A stretch of 64,000 bases of DNA from Gimesia sp. (GTDB taxonomy: Bacteria > Planctomycetota > Planctomycetia > Planctomycetales > Planctomycetaceae): NCBI RefSeq assembly GCF_040219335.1, contig NZ_JAVJSQ010000034.1, positions 1 through 64,000 on the forward strand. Reading direction: 5' to 3'. Positions within the stretch are counted from its first letter, which is position 1. Every line of letters starts with the position of its first letter. Shown piece after piece: positions 56,131 to 64,000 of this stretch. Under the pieces are notes generated by a model. The model worked only from the letters and a program-made list of their open reading frames with translations, was not told the origin of the DNA and did no database searches. The translations under genes and the position numbers were made by a program.

Positions 56131-57318
56131 ATGTCGAGCCCTCTCATTGTGCAGCAGTCGGAATTGGTCGCACTCTGTGATCAGATTCAGGATGCGGGCA
56201 TCGTTGCATTCGATACGGAATTCGTTTCCGAATTCACTTATCGCCCCGAACTTTCCCTCCTGCAGTTTGCCTTCGAAGGGCGCACGGTCGCCGTCGATCC
56301 CTACGAAGTCGATGACCTGACTCCCTGGTGGGACATCATGACCGACGATTCCACCACAGTGGTCGAGCACGGCGGACGCGAAGAAGTTCGCTTCTGTCGC
56401 CACTTCTCCGGCAAGAAGCCACAGAAACTGATCGATCTGCAAATCGCCGAAGGGCTCCGCTCGCGGAGCTTTCCCATCTCCTATACCGCACTGGTCGCCC
56501 GCGTGCTGGGAGAGAAAGCGGGCAGTAAAGAGACCCGCACGGACTGGCGCCGCAGACCACTTACCGACCAGCAGATCAAATACGCACTTGACGACGTCAA
56601 ATACGTCCTTCGTATCTGGAAGATCCAGGAAAAAGAATTAACGGACCTGGGCCGTCTGGAGTGGGCCCAGGCGGAATTTCAACGGATGATCGATGAAGTC
56701 GATTCCGAATTTCACCGCGAAAACTGGCGCCGCGTTTCCGGGTTGCACAAACTGAAGCCGCGCGAACTGGCCATCGTCCGCGAACTCTTTGACTGGCGCG
56801 ATGAAGTTGGCCAGGACAAGAATCAGCCGGTCCGTCGGATTCTCCGCGACGACCTGTTAATCGAACTGGCCAAACGCAAACCCAAGACGCCACAGGACCT
56901 GACCGCCACCCGCGATCTCAATCGCAAGAACATGTTCAAGCTCGCTCCCCAGGTCGTCCAACGCATTGAGAAAGCCCTGCAGCTTCCCAATGACCAGCTT
57001 CCGCAGTTGCAGGAGAATCCCAACACGCAGCAGAATCAGGATGAGCAGGTAATCGGTAAACTGCTGGGCATCGCCCTGGCGAACCGTTGTGCCGAGATGA
57101 ATGTTTCTCAGACGCTGGTGGGAACGACATCCGATTTAAGGCACCTGGTCCGCTATCATGTGTATGGAGAACAGAGCGACGACAGGCCCCGCCTGATGAC
57201 AGGCTGGCGGGCGGAAGTCTGCGGCGATCTGCTTACCGATGTTTTGGACGGCAAGATCTCCATGCGTGTCGCCGATCCGGAATCGGATCATCCGCTGCAT
57301 TTCGAAAGACTCAGCTAG
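56131..57318 (+). CDS. rnd: Ribonuclease D
   Basis: 3'-to-5' exoribonuclease of tRNA and other stable RNA maturation. 395 residues. DEDD exonuclease motifs: FDTEFVSEFTYRPELSLLQ (D-x-E), HGGREEVRFC and DLQIAEGL (second Asp), and YALDDVKYVLRIW (Y-x3-D). The HRDC-type C-terminal domain (about 205-290, LKPRELAIVRELFDWRDE) follows. A second HRDC-like module ends the protein. AAGGA abuts the ATG. The next gene starts 104 bp downstream on the same strand. Confidence 0.93.
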   Translation: MSSPLIVQQSELVALCDQIQDAGIVAFDTEFVSEFTYRPELSLLQFAFEGRTVAVDPYEVDDLTPWWDIMTDDSTTVVEHGGREEVRFCRHFSGKKPQKLIDLQIAEGLRSRSFPISYTALVARVLGEKAGSKETRTDWRRRPLTDQQIKYALDDVKYVLRIWKIQEKELTDLGRLEWAQAEFQRMIDEVDSEFHRENWRRVSGLHKLKPRELAIVRELFDWRDEVGQDKNQPVRRILRDDLLIELAKRKPKTPQDLTATRDLNRKNMFKLAPQVVQRIEKALQLPNDQLPQLQENPNTQQNQDEQVIGKLLGIALANRCAEMNVSQTLVGTTSDLRHLVRYHVYGEQSDDRPRLMTGWRAEVCGDLLTDVLDGKISMRVADPESDHPLHFERLS

Positions 57319-57421
57319 GCACAATCAGCCCGAACCTGTACAATCGCCACGTTGTACCGGTGGTCTCCTCACTCTGCCGATGGATCGTTTCATTCTACCA
57401 GGAACAGAGTCAGGAATGCCG

Positions 57422-57871
57422 ATGAAACTCCTTCGCATACTGCCCCTCATACTCATGCTGGCTTCGCCCCTCCTGGGAGCGGAACCCGCGCCGGAAGATG
57501 ACTATCAGGCTGTCGCGGGAAAATGGGTCCGCAATGATCAGGCCGGCAACGGGTCTCCCCTGCAGGTGGAACAGGAAATCATCGGCAAGAAATCCATCGT
57601 GCGGGTATTTGACCTGAATGGCAAACTGATCCACGAGCACCAGGCGCAATTCCGCTTACAGCGGATGGAAGAAGTCAACGTCTTCGTCTATTTTGATCTG
57701 GAAGTGACCGCCGGTCCGAACAAAGGAAAACGGCAGCCCCAGCCACGATCGTTCGCCTATCGCATCCGGAAGAATCAATTCATCCAGGTGGAGGGACTTC
57801 TTAGAGAAGATCCCTCACCGGCCCGCATGCTGATCTGGCTCAAAAAAACGCCACCCCAACCGGACGTGTAA
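57422..57871 (+). CDS. Small secreted protein, unknown function
   Basis: 149 residues from ATG 57422, with AGGA seven bases upstream and a signal peptide (MKLLRILPLILMLASPLLGA). The mature part looks like an all-beta, lipocalin-like or TIGR03067-like domain (VAGKWVRNDQAGNGSPLQ, KSIVRVFDLNGKLIHEHQ, FQVEGLLRE-like end). I do not recognise a named family. It is co-directional with rnd (104-bp gap) and convergent with the small GYF-associated paralogue. Confidence 0.65.
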   Translation: MKLLRILPLILMLASPLLGAEPAPEDDYQAVAGKWVRNDQAGNGSPLQVEQEIIGKKSIVRVFDLNGKLIHEHQAQFRLQRMEEVNVFVYFDLEVTAGPNKGKRQPQPRSFAYRIRKNQFIQVEGLLREDPSPARMLIWLKKTPPQPDV

Positions 57872-57912
57872 GAATTTCTGCAGACAGCGGTATGACATCT
57901 GCCTGCCCCTGG

Positions 57913-58380
57913 TTAATTCTGATTGATCAGGCGATCTGCTTCTTTGAGGTGTTTCACAAATTTGATCTGGGCTTCGCTGGGAACCCAGCGGGCAGTATCC
58001 ATCATCCACGGCAGATAATCTCTGCCGGCCCAGAGAAGTTGCTGAAGCTGTGGATAATCGGCACAGGCCGTTTGTTTCATGTAGTCAATATCAGGGGCCG
58101 TTCTTTTTTGAACCTGTATTTTGAACTGCTCCCATGTGGCATCACTGGCCTGTATCCTCTGCAGGATCAGAAAATCCCGATACACATTCTTAAACTCTGC
58201 TAATTCATCTCGACCGCTATGCTGATTTGTCAGATCACTCAGTGATGATATGGTAGAAAAACGCTGAATGGCTTTTCCCAGCAGCAGGCCAACAACCACA
58301 ACAACGGTCAACACGAGGCCACTCCAAAAGAGTTTCCTGGCAAATCCAGAACGGGTAGTTCGGGCTGATCGGTTTTCCAT
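57913..58380 (-). CDS. Membrane protein paralogous to the C-terminus of the GYF protein
   Basis: 155 residues from ATG 58380. One membrane helix (about 20-38, FWSGLVLTVVVVVGLLLG) is followed by a helical domain that aligns end to end with the last 110 residues of the adjacent GYF protein: LQ..QASDA.W..FK, then PQLQQ.LWAGRDYLP.M.D.AR, and KHLKEA.R.IN. It therefore arose by partial tandem duplication without the GYF domains. It is 42 bp downstream of the GYF gene on the same strand. Function unknown. Confidence 0.75.
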   Translation of the reverse strand: MENRSARTTRSGFARKLFWSGLVLTVVVVVGLLLGKAIQRFSTISSLSDLTNQHSGRDELAEFKNVYRDFLILQRIQASDATWEQFKIQVQKRTAPDIDYMKQTACADYPQLQQLLWAGRDYLPWMMDTARWVPSEAQIKFVKHLKEADRLINQN

Positions 58381-58421
58381 ATCTCTTTCACGTTCCTGAA
58401 TCAATCACGCAGGACCACAAA

Positions 58422-59942
58422 TCATTCATTAATAATGCGTTCTGCCTCTTTGAGATGCTTCTCAAATTTTTCCTGGTCGGGACTTGGTTCGGTGCGTGCA
58501 TTGTCCAGCATCCCAGGCAGATAATCGCGGCCCGCCCAGAGCATCTGCTGGAGCTGAGGGCGATCAGAACCGGCACTCGATTCGAGCTCTTTGATCAGGG
58601 GATCCATTTCTGCACTGACTTTGTTCTTGAAACTGGACCACTCGGCATCGCTGGCCTGCTTCTGCTGCAGTGCCAGGAATTGCTGGTGGATCTCTTTAAA
58701 CTTGGCCAGTTCAGCATCTCCGCCGGGGGCAAACAGGTCTCCCAGTGGGACGAAGTACAGAATTGCAGCCAAGACGATCGCTCCGCCTACACCTCCCAGA
58801 ATTTTGGGGTCCATCATGGGCCCCAGCGCCTCGAATGGATTGGAACGGGCGACTTTGATCTGTGGCTTGGCGGGTCGAGCCGGCGGAGGAGTCGCTGCCA
58901 TCGGAGCTGGAGAGGCAGCAGGACTACTGGCCGGCGGTGGAACAGCAGCAGAGGGAGTTGCCTCTGTGGACGTCGCCTCAGCGCTCTCCGTTTCCGCGGG
59001 AGCTGCTGCTTCCTCTTTCTTCGGCTCGGGCTTTTTCAACTGTAACGCTTCAATCTGCCAGGCTTCAAACCACTCCCCTTTTCTGCCCAGCTTGAGCAAA
59101 TCGGTGGGTTCGACACGCTGCTGCTCCGCCCACATTTTGATTTTGTGTGCTTCGATTGGACCGTAACCCATGCCTCCCAGTTTGCAGTACCATTTCTGAC
59201 GGGACCGCAACTTCAGGATCGGTGGCTTGGGTGGCTCTGCTGCTTTCTTCTCTTCTTCTTTTGCTTGCTTTTTCTTGCTTTTCTTTTTCCTGGATGATTC
59301 AGAAACTTCCGCTTCTGCCTCTTCGGTCTCCGTTTCGCCGGACGTCGGTACGATCTGGTCTGCATCCATATCTTCCGCATCAATGACGTCCAGGTCACTT
59401 CCCGATGAACTCAAGAAGACCACCGTTCGCGCAGGAACCCACTCCGGTTCTGCAGATGACTTCACCTCATCGTTCGGTGCAAGCTCACCATCAAACAGCA
59501 TCTGCATCAGATCGTCGGCTGACATCGGCCCAAGTTCATGATTCAGCACCCGGCAGTACCACTGCACTTTCTGATGCTTGCTCCGCACCGCTTCCAAAGT
59601 GGCAAAGCGGGGGAGTTGAGATTCGAGCTCGGAAGAAAGTTTATCTTCCTCTTCGACGATTGAGAAACCTTCCATGGAAGGCAGGTTCGTATTCTCCTCC
59701 ATCCCAAACGAAGAGTCCACGATCGAAAAATCGTCCAGGGAGAGTTCGGTCTCCCCTGACTCGCGTGCGTCAAACAACCCTCCAATGTCTGCTGCGGGAA
59801 ACCAGTTCCCACCCTCACCAACTCTGACCTCCATTTGTGGCGTCAGCTTTCCTGCATGAGCCATGGAAAACAGCTCTTCGAAGGAGATGGGACCAGATGT
59901 TGTTTCTTCTGACTGCCTGTAATACCAGCTGTCCTGTGCCAT
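58422..59942 (-). CDS. Triple GYF_2 domain membrane protein
   Basis: 506 residues. Three GYF_2 (DUF4339) domains are visible at about 4-56, 128-178 and 248-300, each starting with W-Y-x-R/K and containing GP-I/M near the start. Between and after them are charged (Glu/Lys) and Pro/Ala-rich linkers (about 190-240 and 305-370). A membrane helix (about 388-404, GAIVLAAILYFVP) separates them from a C-terminal helical domain shared with the next gene. GYF-type domains bind proline-rich peptides, so this may be a scaffold, and its own Pro-rich linker could self-associate. The partners are unknown. Confidence 0.85.
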   Translation of the reverse strand: MAQDSWYYRQSEETTSGPISFEELFSMAHAGKLTPQMEVRVGEGGNWFPAADIGGLFDARESGETELSLDDFSIVDSSFGMEENTNLPSMEGFSIVEEEDKLSSELESQLPRFATLEAVRSKHQKVQWYCRVLNHELGPMSADDLMQMLFDGELAPNDEVKSSAEPEWVPARTVVFLSSSGSDLDVIDAEDMDADQIVPTSGETETEEAEAEVSESSRKKKSKKKQAKEEEKKAAEPPKPPILKLRSRQKWYCKLGGMGYGPIEAHKIKMWAEQQRVEPTDLLKLGRKGEWFEAWQIEALQLKKPEPKKEEAAAPAETESAEATSTEATPSAAVPPPASSPAASPAPMAATPPPARPAKPQIKVARSNPFEALGPMMDPKILGGVGGAIVLAAILYFVPLGDLFAPGGDAELAKFKEIHQQFLALQQKQASDAEWSSFKNKVSAEMDPLIKELESSAGSDRPQLQQMLWAGRDYLPGMLDNARTEPSPDQEKFEKHLKEAERIINE

Positions 59943-60143
59943 TTTTTATCTAACAATCTGTGACAGATCTAAAGTGAATTTGTGCCTGAGTCTCTGGAAC
60001 TGCGCGCACAAGGCCCGTGCTCTAGTTGCCTATTTTAATGGGCAGGGTAGGGCGCAAATCTACGATTTTCACCTTGTTTTTTCGAAAAACCGATAAAAAC
60101 AAAGGGGCGCGCGCAGTTCCACCACCTGGAAGTGAGGCGTTTC

Positions 60144-60176
60144 GGCCACCCGCTACCAGAATCGTTATGATTGGCC
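60144..60176. repeat. Hairpin with repeated loop motif, copy B
   Basis: GGCCA pairs with TGGCC around a loop containing ACCAGAATCGTTATG, the motif found at 55874-55888. The stems differ in sequence while the loop is conserved. It lies between the GYF gene start and the lnt stop. Confidence 0.4.
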
Positions 60177-60228
60177 CCTCCAGCGGTCAGCAGACGCTCA
60201 GACAGGCCAGGCGTCAGACGCAACTGCT

Positions 60229-62118
60229 TCAGGCAGCAGCAGTTTTCTGCTTTCGCAGCAACAGCCCCATAAAGAAGACAAACAGGGCACTAAAGCAGCA
60301 GAAGCCCGCAAACCAGTCGCCGTATTTCGTATACAGGCTGGTCCGGTTATCCAGGGGAACCGTGTCGATGACAACCGCATTCATCGATTTGTTCCACCGC
60401 CCCGTCTTCGGATTCACAAATGATTTCCGACCCTGGTTGTCACCATCAATGAAGACATCGGGCTCAACAATCATGCCGTCACCATCGATGACAGCCGAGA
60501 TCCCCGTATTCACGGCACGCACCATCGGTGTCCGGTTCTCCACACAGCGGAACGAAGCGGTAATCAGGTGCTGATCCAGCTCACTGGAGCCATGGAACCA
60601 GCCGTCATTGGTCAGGTTGACCAGGCAGTCGATCGGGGCCGAGGGTGACTCTGCCGTCGATGACTGATTCATTACCGAGCGAACCAACTGGGGAACGGTA
60701 TCTTCGAAACAGATCACCGGAGCGAAGTTCCAGTCCTGGTATTCAAAGTTCGCCGCATGTTTCCCAGGTTGAATCCCGAAGGAGGCCCCATAGGGAGTGA
60801 AGACCTGCAGGAAGGGCAGGGTGTCGCGTAAGGGCAGATACTCGCCGAACGGGACCCGGTGAATTTTGTCGTAGCGAGAGGTAATCCCGACATCCGGCCG
60901 CACGAAGACAGCGGAGTTATATTGCTCCACGCGCTTGTCTCCGGCAGAGACCGTATCGAGTCCAATCACTAATGCGGCGTTCGCTTCCTGGCTCATATTC
61001 GTCAGTGTTTTGTGAACTGAAGGTTCGTTCCATTTCTTCAGCGGGATTTCCGGCGCGATCGCCTGCAGTTGCTCGTTGGTTTTCCCGTTGCGATCCACCA
61101 GCGGCCAGCGGAACATCGTCTCCGGCCAGACCACCAGATCGGGCTGATGCCGGACAGCGGCGCCCATCAACACCAGATGTTTCAGATAGATTGACCGCCA
61201 CTGATTCTGATCGTGTTTGACTGATGTCGGGAAATTTCCCTGAATCAGCGCGATGCGGGGGCCATCTTTAAACTCAGCCTGCCCGCGTCGTACATAGCCA
61301 TAGCCCAGCACCGACAGAAACAGTGTCAGACAGACCGCGGTCTGAATCATCTGCTTGCGACCAATTTGATCCAGGTTCTGTTCTTCGGGTGTCAGATTGG
61401 TCGGAAAGAGTTGTAGCCGCTTCATCAGTGACATCGGGAGCAGATCGGTAAAACAGGCGGCCAGCATCACCACAACAAAACTGACCCCGTAGGCTCCCGT
61501 AATGTCACTGATCTGAATCAGCTCGGTCCACCGGTATTGTGTATGACCAATGTAGTACCAGGAGAACCCGGTCAACAGGTAAGCCCGCATGTATTCCAGA
61601 CCAACCCACATCACGGGTGCAGCCAGTGGCAACGGGATACGGAACCGATGTACGGAAATGCGGCTCAAGAAAACGAAGGTTGGAAAATATAAAGCGAAGT
61701 AGCACGCCAGTGCGATCCAGGCGATATACATGCTGGGATCACCGAGTCGCATCCACTGCAGCGTAGGAACTGTAAACAGCAGTCCGCCACAGAGGGTGGC
61801 GGTATACATCAATCTGGTTGCGCGGGGAATACGAACCAGCAACAGCAGCGGAATCAGGCAGACCCAGCCCAGCGGTCCGAAGTCAATGGGAGTGAAGCTG
61901 GCCCACATCAGCACCGCCGTCAATCCCGACAACGTCCAGGCTCCCCAGGTGGGAGCAGGCGAAGTCCGCGCGGTATTGATGATCCGCTGAATGTCCTGCC
62001 CCAAGGCATGATCGGGGGTGGATTCAGGTTGGGAGGATTGAGCATCAGACACGGACTGTGGTTCCATTTCAGGAAGATCAGAGGGATTTGGTTCGGTAGA
62101 AATTGTGGTCGAGGTCAT
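60229..62118 (-). CDS. lnt: Apolipoprotein N-acyltransferase
   Basis: Adds the third acyl chain to bacterial lipoproteins in the cytoplasmic membrane. About 629 residues; ATG 62118 has AAGGA eight bases upstream, though an ATG at 62127 and a GTG at 62196 are possible. An N-terminal disordered, acidic stretch of about 75 residues precedes about seven membrane helices. The CN-hydrolase domain (about 265-580) has the catalytic Glu in VVWPETMFRWP, Lys in YDKIHRVPFGEYLP and Cys in FAPVICFEDTVP. Two lipoproteins in this window would be substrates. It reads in the same direction as moeA. Confidence 0.93.
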   Translation of the reverse strand: MTSTTISTEPNPSDLPEMEPQSVSDAQSSQPESTPDHALGQDIQRIINTARTSPAPTWGAWTLSGLTAVLMWASFTPIDFGPLGWVCLIPLLLLVRIPRATRLMYTATLCGGLLFTVPTLQWMRLGDPSMYIAWIALACYFALYFPTFVFLSRISVHRFRIPLPLAAPVMWVGLEYMRAYLLTGFSWYYIGHTQYRWTELIQISDITGAYGVSFVVVMLAACFTDLLPMSLMKRLQLFPTNLTPEEQNLDQIGRKQMIQTAVCLTLFLSVLGYGYVRRGQAEFKDGPRIALIQGNFPTSVKHDQNQWRSIYLKHLVLMGAAVRHQPDLVVWPETMFRWPLVDRNGKTNEQLQAIAPEIPLKKWNEPSVHKTLTNMSQEANAALVIGLDTVSAGDKRVEQYNSAVFVRPDVGITSRYDKIHRVPFGEYLPLRDTLPFLQVFTPYGASFGIQPGKHAANFEYQDWNFAPVICFEDTVPQLVRSVMNQSSTAESPSAPIDCLVNLTNDGWFHGSSELDQHLITASFRCVENRTPMVRAVNTGISAVIDGDGMIVEPDVFIDGDNQGRKSFVNPKTGRWNKSMNAVVIDTVPLDNRTSLYTKYGDWFAGFCCFSALFVFFMGLLLRKQKTAAA

Positions 62119-62343
62119 GAGTTCCATCCTTGGTTTTCGATCTCGCAGAGAAACGCTGACTGAGCGATTTCCTGATCGTGAAACATCCTGTCCCACGGAA
62201 ACCGGTCATTCTTCTTACGTCGCTTCAACGCTTCTCAATGGGGCCAATCCAGTCAGCGGTCCCCATTTTTGTGTCTGATTCTGGTGTTTTTTACTGAAAT
62301 CAGGCTTTCAGGAGTAGATCAATCAGGGGAGAAACTCACTCTA

Positions 62344-63558
62344 CTACCATAAAAATGTGTCAATTAAGAACCCGCTCTGATACAGCTGATTGCCCGTAGA
62401 GAACAGCGCCACTGCATTCGCAGCCACCGTCGCATGCAAATCTGCAGAACCCATTGATTTCAAGGGAGTTACGAACGCCGCCCCCTCTGACCACTCGACG
62501 CGAGCCGGCTGATAAGTGGGGCGATCACCTCGCGACTGATAGTCCGTCGTCAGCCGTGCTCTCAATGTCCGGGGCATCGGATGGGGATCTCCGAGGAACT
62601 GTCGCAACGCGGAGCGCACAAAAAGTTCGAAACAGACCATACTACTCACCGGGTTCCCAGGCAGACCGAAAATGTAGCAGGGCGAACCAGTCTCACGCTC
62701 CAGAATCCCAAACCAGAGCGGCTTGCCCGGCTTCAGATTCACCTTGTGAAATACCTGTTTCACACCAGCAGCTTCCAGTTCTGAGGGGACGAGGTCCAGT
62801 TCCCCGGCAGAAACACCACCGGAGAGCAGCAGGAAGTCGCTCTTCAGACCTTCCCGGATTTTCTCGCGTAAATAGGTGCGTTCGTCGCGGGCGATTCCCA
62901 GTGGTACAGGTCGAGCATCGGCTTGCAGGATCTGGGAATGCAGCATGACTTCATTCGAATTACGAATCTGTCCCGCCTGGGGACGCTCTTCCGGGGGCAC
63001 CAGCTCATCGCCGGTCGCCAGAATCGCTACCGATGGTCGCATGCGGACCGAAATCTGGGGACTGCCGGTCTCGGCCAGCGCGCCGATCTCCTGGGCGCGA
63101 AGATACGCGCCCGCTTTGACCACGGTCGCCCCTGCTTCCAGTACCGAAGCCCGGTAAAGCATATTCTTACCCGGTTCGACGGGCGTCGTTTTAAGCCGCA
63201 CGGTCTGTTCGGATTCGTTGATCTCACAATGTTCGATCTGAATCACAGCATCCGCACCTTCCGGCAACGGGGCGCCGGTCATGATCTGCGACGTCTGTCC
63301 CACCTCCAGGGACCGACTCGGCACCGAACCGGCGTAGATGACTTCCTGAATCTGCAGGGTCCCGGTTCCCTCTGGCACGTCGCAGCTGCGAACGGCAAAG
63401 CCATCCATCAGCGCCTTGTCAAACGGGGGAATATTGACATCACTGACGGCATCTTCCGCCAGCACGCCATGCGTGGCTTCAAACAGTGAGCAACGTTGGG
63501 GAGTTGCGGGTCGGACTGTTTTGAGAATCTGATCGAATGCTTGCTGGACAGACAGCAT
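62344..63558 (-). CDS. moeA: Molybdopterin molybdenumtransferase
   Basis: Inserts molybdate into adenylated molybdopterin, the last general step of Mo-cofactor synthesis. 404 residues, family length. PPFDKALMDGFAVR, the MPT-binding SVAILATGDELVPP, LSGGVSAGELDLVP and the FGLPGNPVSSMVCFE loop are complete, as is domain IV. It lies 22 bp downstream of the trpG/pabA-like gene on the same strand, so they may be co-transcribed. The MoaD/ThiS-like protein at 2853 could belong to the same pathway but is 60 kb away. Confidence 0.94.
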   Translation of the reverse strand: MLSVQQAFDQILKTVRPATPQRCSLFEATHGVLAEDAVSDVNIPPFDKALMDGFAVRSCDVPEGTGTLQIQEVIYAGSVPSRSLEVGQTSQIMTGAPLPEGADAVIQIEHCEINESEQTVRLKTTPVEPGKNMLYRASVLEAGATVVKAGAYLRAQEIGALAETGSPQISVRMRPSVAILATGDELVPPEERPQAGQIRNSNEVMLHSQILQADARPVPLGIARDERTYLREKIREGLKSDFLLLSGGVSAGELDLVPSELEAAGVKQVFHKVNLKPGKPLWFGILERETGSPCYIFGLPGNPVSSMVCFELFVRSALRQFLGDPHPMPRTLRARLTTDYQSRGDRPTYQPARVEWSEGAAFVTPLKSMGSADLHATVAANAVALFSTGNQLYQSGFLIDTFLW

Positions 63559-63580
63559 CAGGAACGCCTCCCTCTCTGGT

Positions 63581-64000
63581 TCAAGCGCTGGTGAGTTCTT
63601 CTGCGGGCAACTGCAGGAAGTTTTTCAGTAGAGTGATTCCTTCGTGCGTCAGAAAACTTTCCGGATGGAACTGCACGCCATGGACCGCTAATTTCCGATG
63701 CCGGAGCCCCATGACCTCTTTTGGCTGTCCCTCTTCTTCGACCCAGGCACAAACTTCCAGATCCTCAGGGCAGGTTTCCTCGGGAACAATCAGGCTGTGA
63801 TAGCGGGTCGCCTGAAATGGGGAAGGCAGGTTCTGAAACACGCCTTTGCCGTCATGATATACCTCTGAGACTTTGCCGTGCATCAGTCGCTGAGCACGAA
63901 CCACTTTTGCACCAAAGACTTCGGCGATGCACTGATGCCCCAGGCAGACCCCCAGGATGGGAACTTTTCCCGCGAAATGTGCGATGATCTCTTTCGATAG
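63581..64000 (-). CDS. Anthranilate/aminodeoxychorismate synthase component II (glutamine amidotransferase), partial
   Basis: The C-terminal 139 residues are in the window; the start lies beyond the right edge. The open frame runs to the edge and carries the class I amidotransferase nucleophile in LGVCLGHQCIAEVFGAKV, and the His-Glu pair in VHGVQFHPESFLT. HGKVSEVYHDG matches TrpG/PabA rather than other amidotransferases. It supplies ammonia to the chorismate-using partner (TrpE or PabB); which one cannot be told from the fragment. 22 bp upstream of moeA. Confidence 0.9.
   Translation of the reverse strand, partial: LSKEIIAHFAGKVPILGVCLGHQCIAEVFGAKVVRAQRLMHGKVSEVYHDGKGVFQNLPSPFQATRYHSLIVPEETCPEDLEVCAWVEEEGQPKEVMGLRHRKLAVHGVQFHPESFLTHEGITLLKNFLQLPAEELTSA

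Overview
The window looks like chromosomal DNA of a planctomycete, most likely a Gimesia-type member of the Planctomycetia. This is inferred from gene content, not from a search. The signs are a DUF1559 pseudopilin with an H-X9-DG tail, a cytochrome-like DUF1549/DUF1553 protein beside a Tat-exported DUF1501 protein and a PPC-domain protein, a type I sulfatase, cysteine-free 24-residue leucine-rich repeats, GYF_2 proteins and a DUF1570 peptidase. There are 53 protein genes, one tRNA-Leu and the RNase P RNA. I see no IS element, prophage, CRISPR array or rRNA operon.

Layout. 0-12 kb: a secreted TPR-thioredoxin protein, a MoaD/ThiS-like protein with a BNR-repeat protein, two tandem LRR proteins, a radical SAM protein, a five-PAS histidine kinase and a ClC channel. 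12-18 kb: two consecutive trypsin-like proteases, two lipoproteins, a small membrane protein and a dual-specificity phosphatase. 18-25 kb: tRNA-Leu(CAG), the DUF1559 gene behind an exact sigma-54 motif, a Tyr/Asn/Arg-rich secreted protein behind a near-exact one, rnpB, FHA and rsgA genes, a beta-helix protein and an AI-2E family permease. 25-38 kb: secreted and envelope genes (DUF1570, PPC, DUF1501, DUF1549/1553, sulfatase, GspG-like pseudopilin, propeller protein). 37-45 kb: metG, a DUF21/CBS protein, a membrane P-loop NTPase, a sugar isomerase-like protein and a glycosyltransferase. 45-54 kb: housekeeping genes, with the minus-strand set psd-pssA-ribE-rsmA-guaB, then eno and a FtsB/DivIC-like gene. 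54-64 kb: a MotB-like protein, RNase D, a GYF protein with a tandem partial paralogue, lnt, moeA and a trpG/pabA gene cut by the right edge.

How the genes work together. psd and pssA carry out consecutive steps of phosphatidylethanolamine synthesis. The DUF1501, PPC and DUF1549/1553 genes form a secreted set typical of planctomycetes. DUF1559 and the Tyr-rich protein converge, and both seem to depend on sigma-54, so they may be co-induced. FHA and rsgA are transcriptionally linked, as are the phosphatase and its flanking genes.

The most interesting points are the two sigma-54 promoters, the protease pair with its duplicated glycine-rich tail and palindrome-rich upstream region, the KAP-like NTPase, and the FtsB-like gene kept next to eno in a phylum reported to lack FtsZ.
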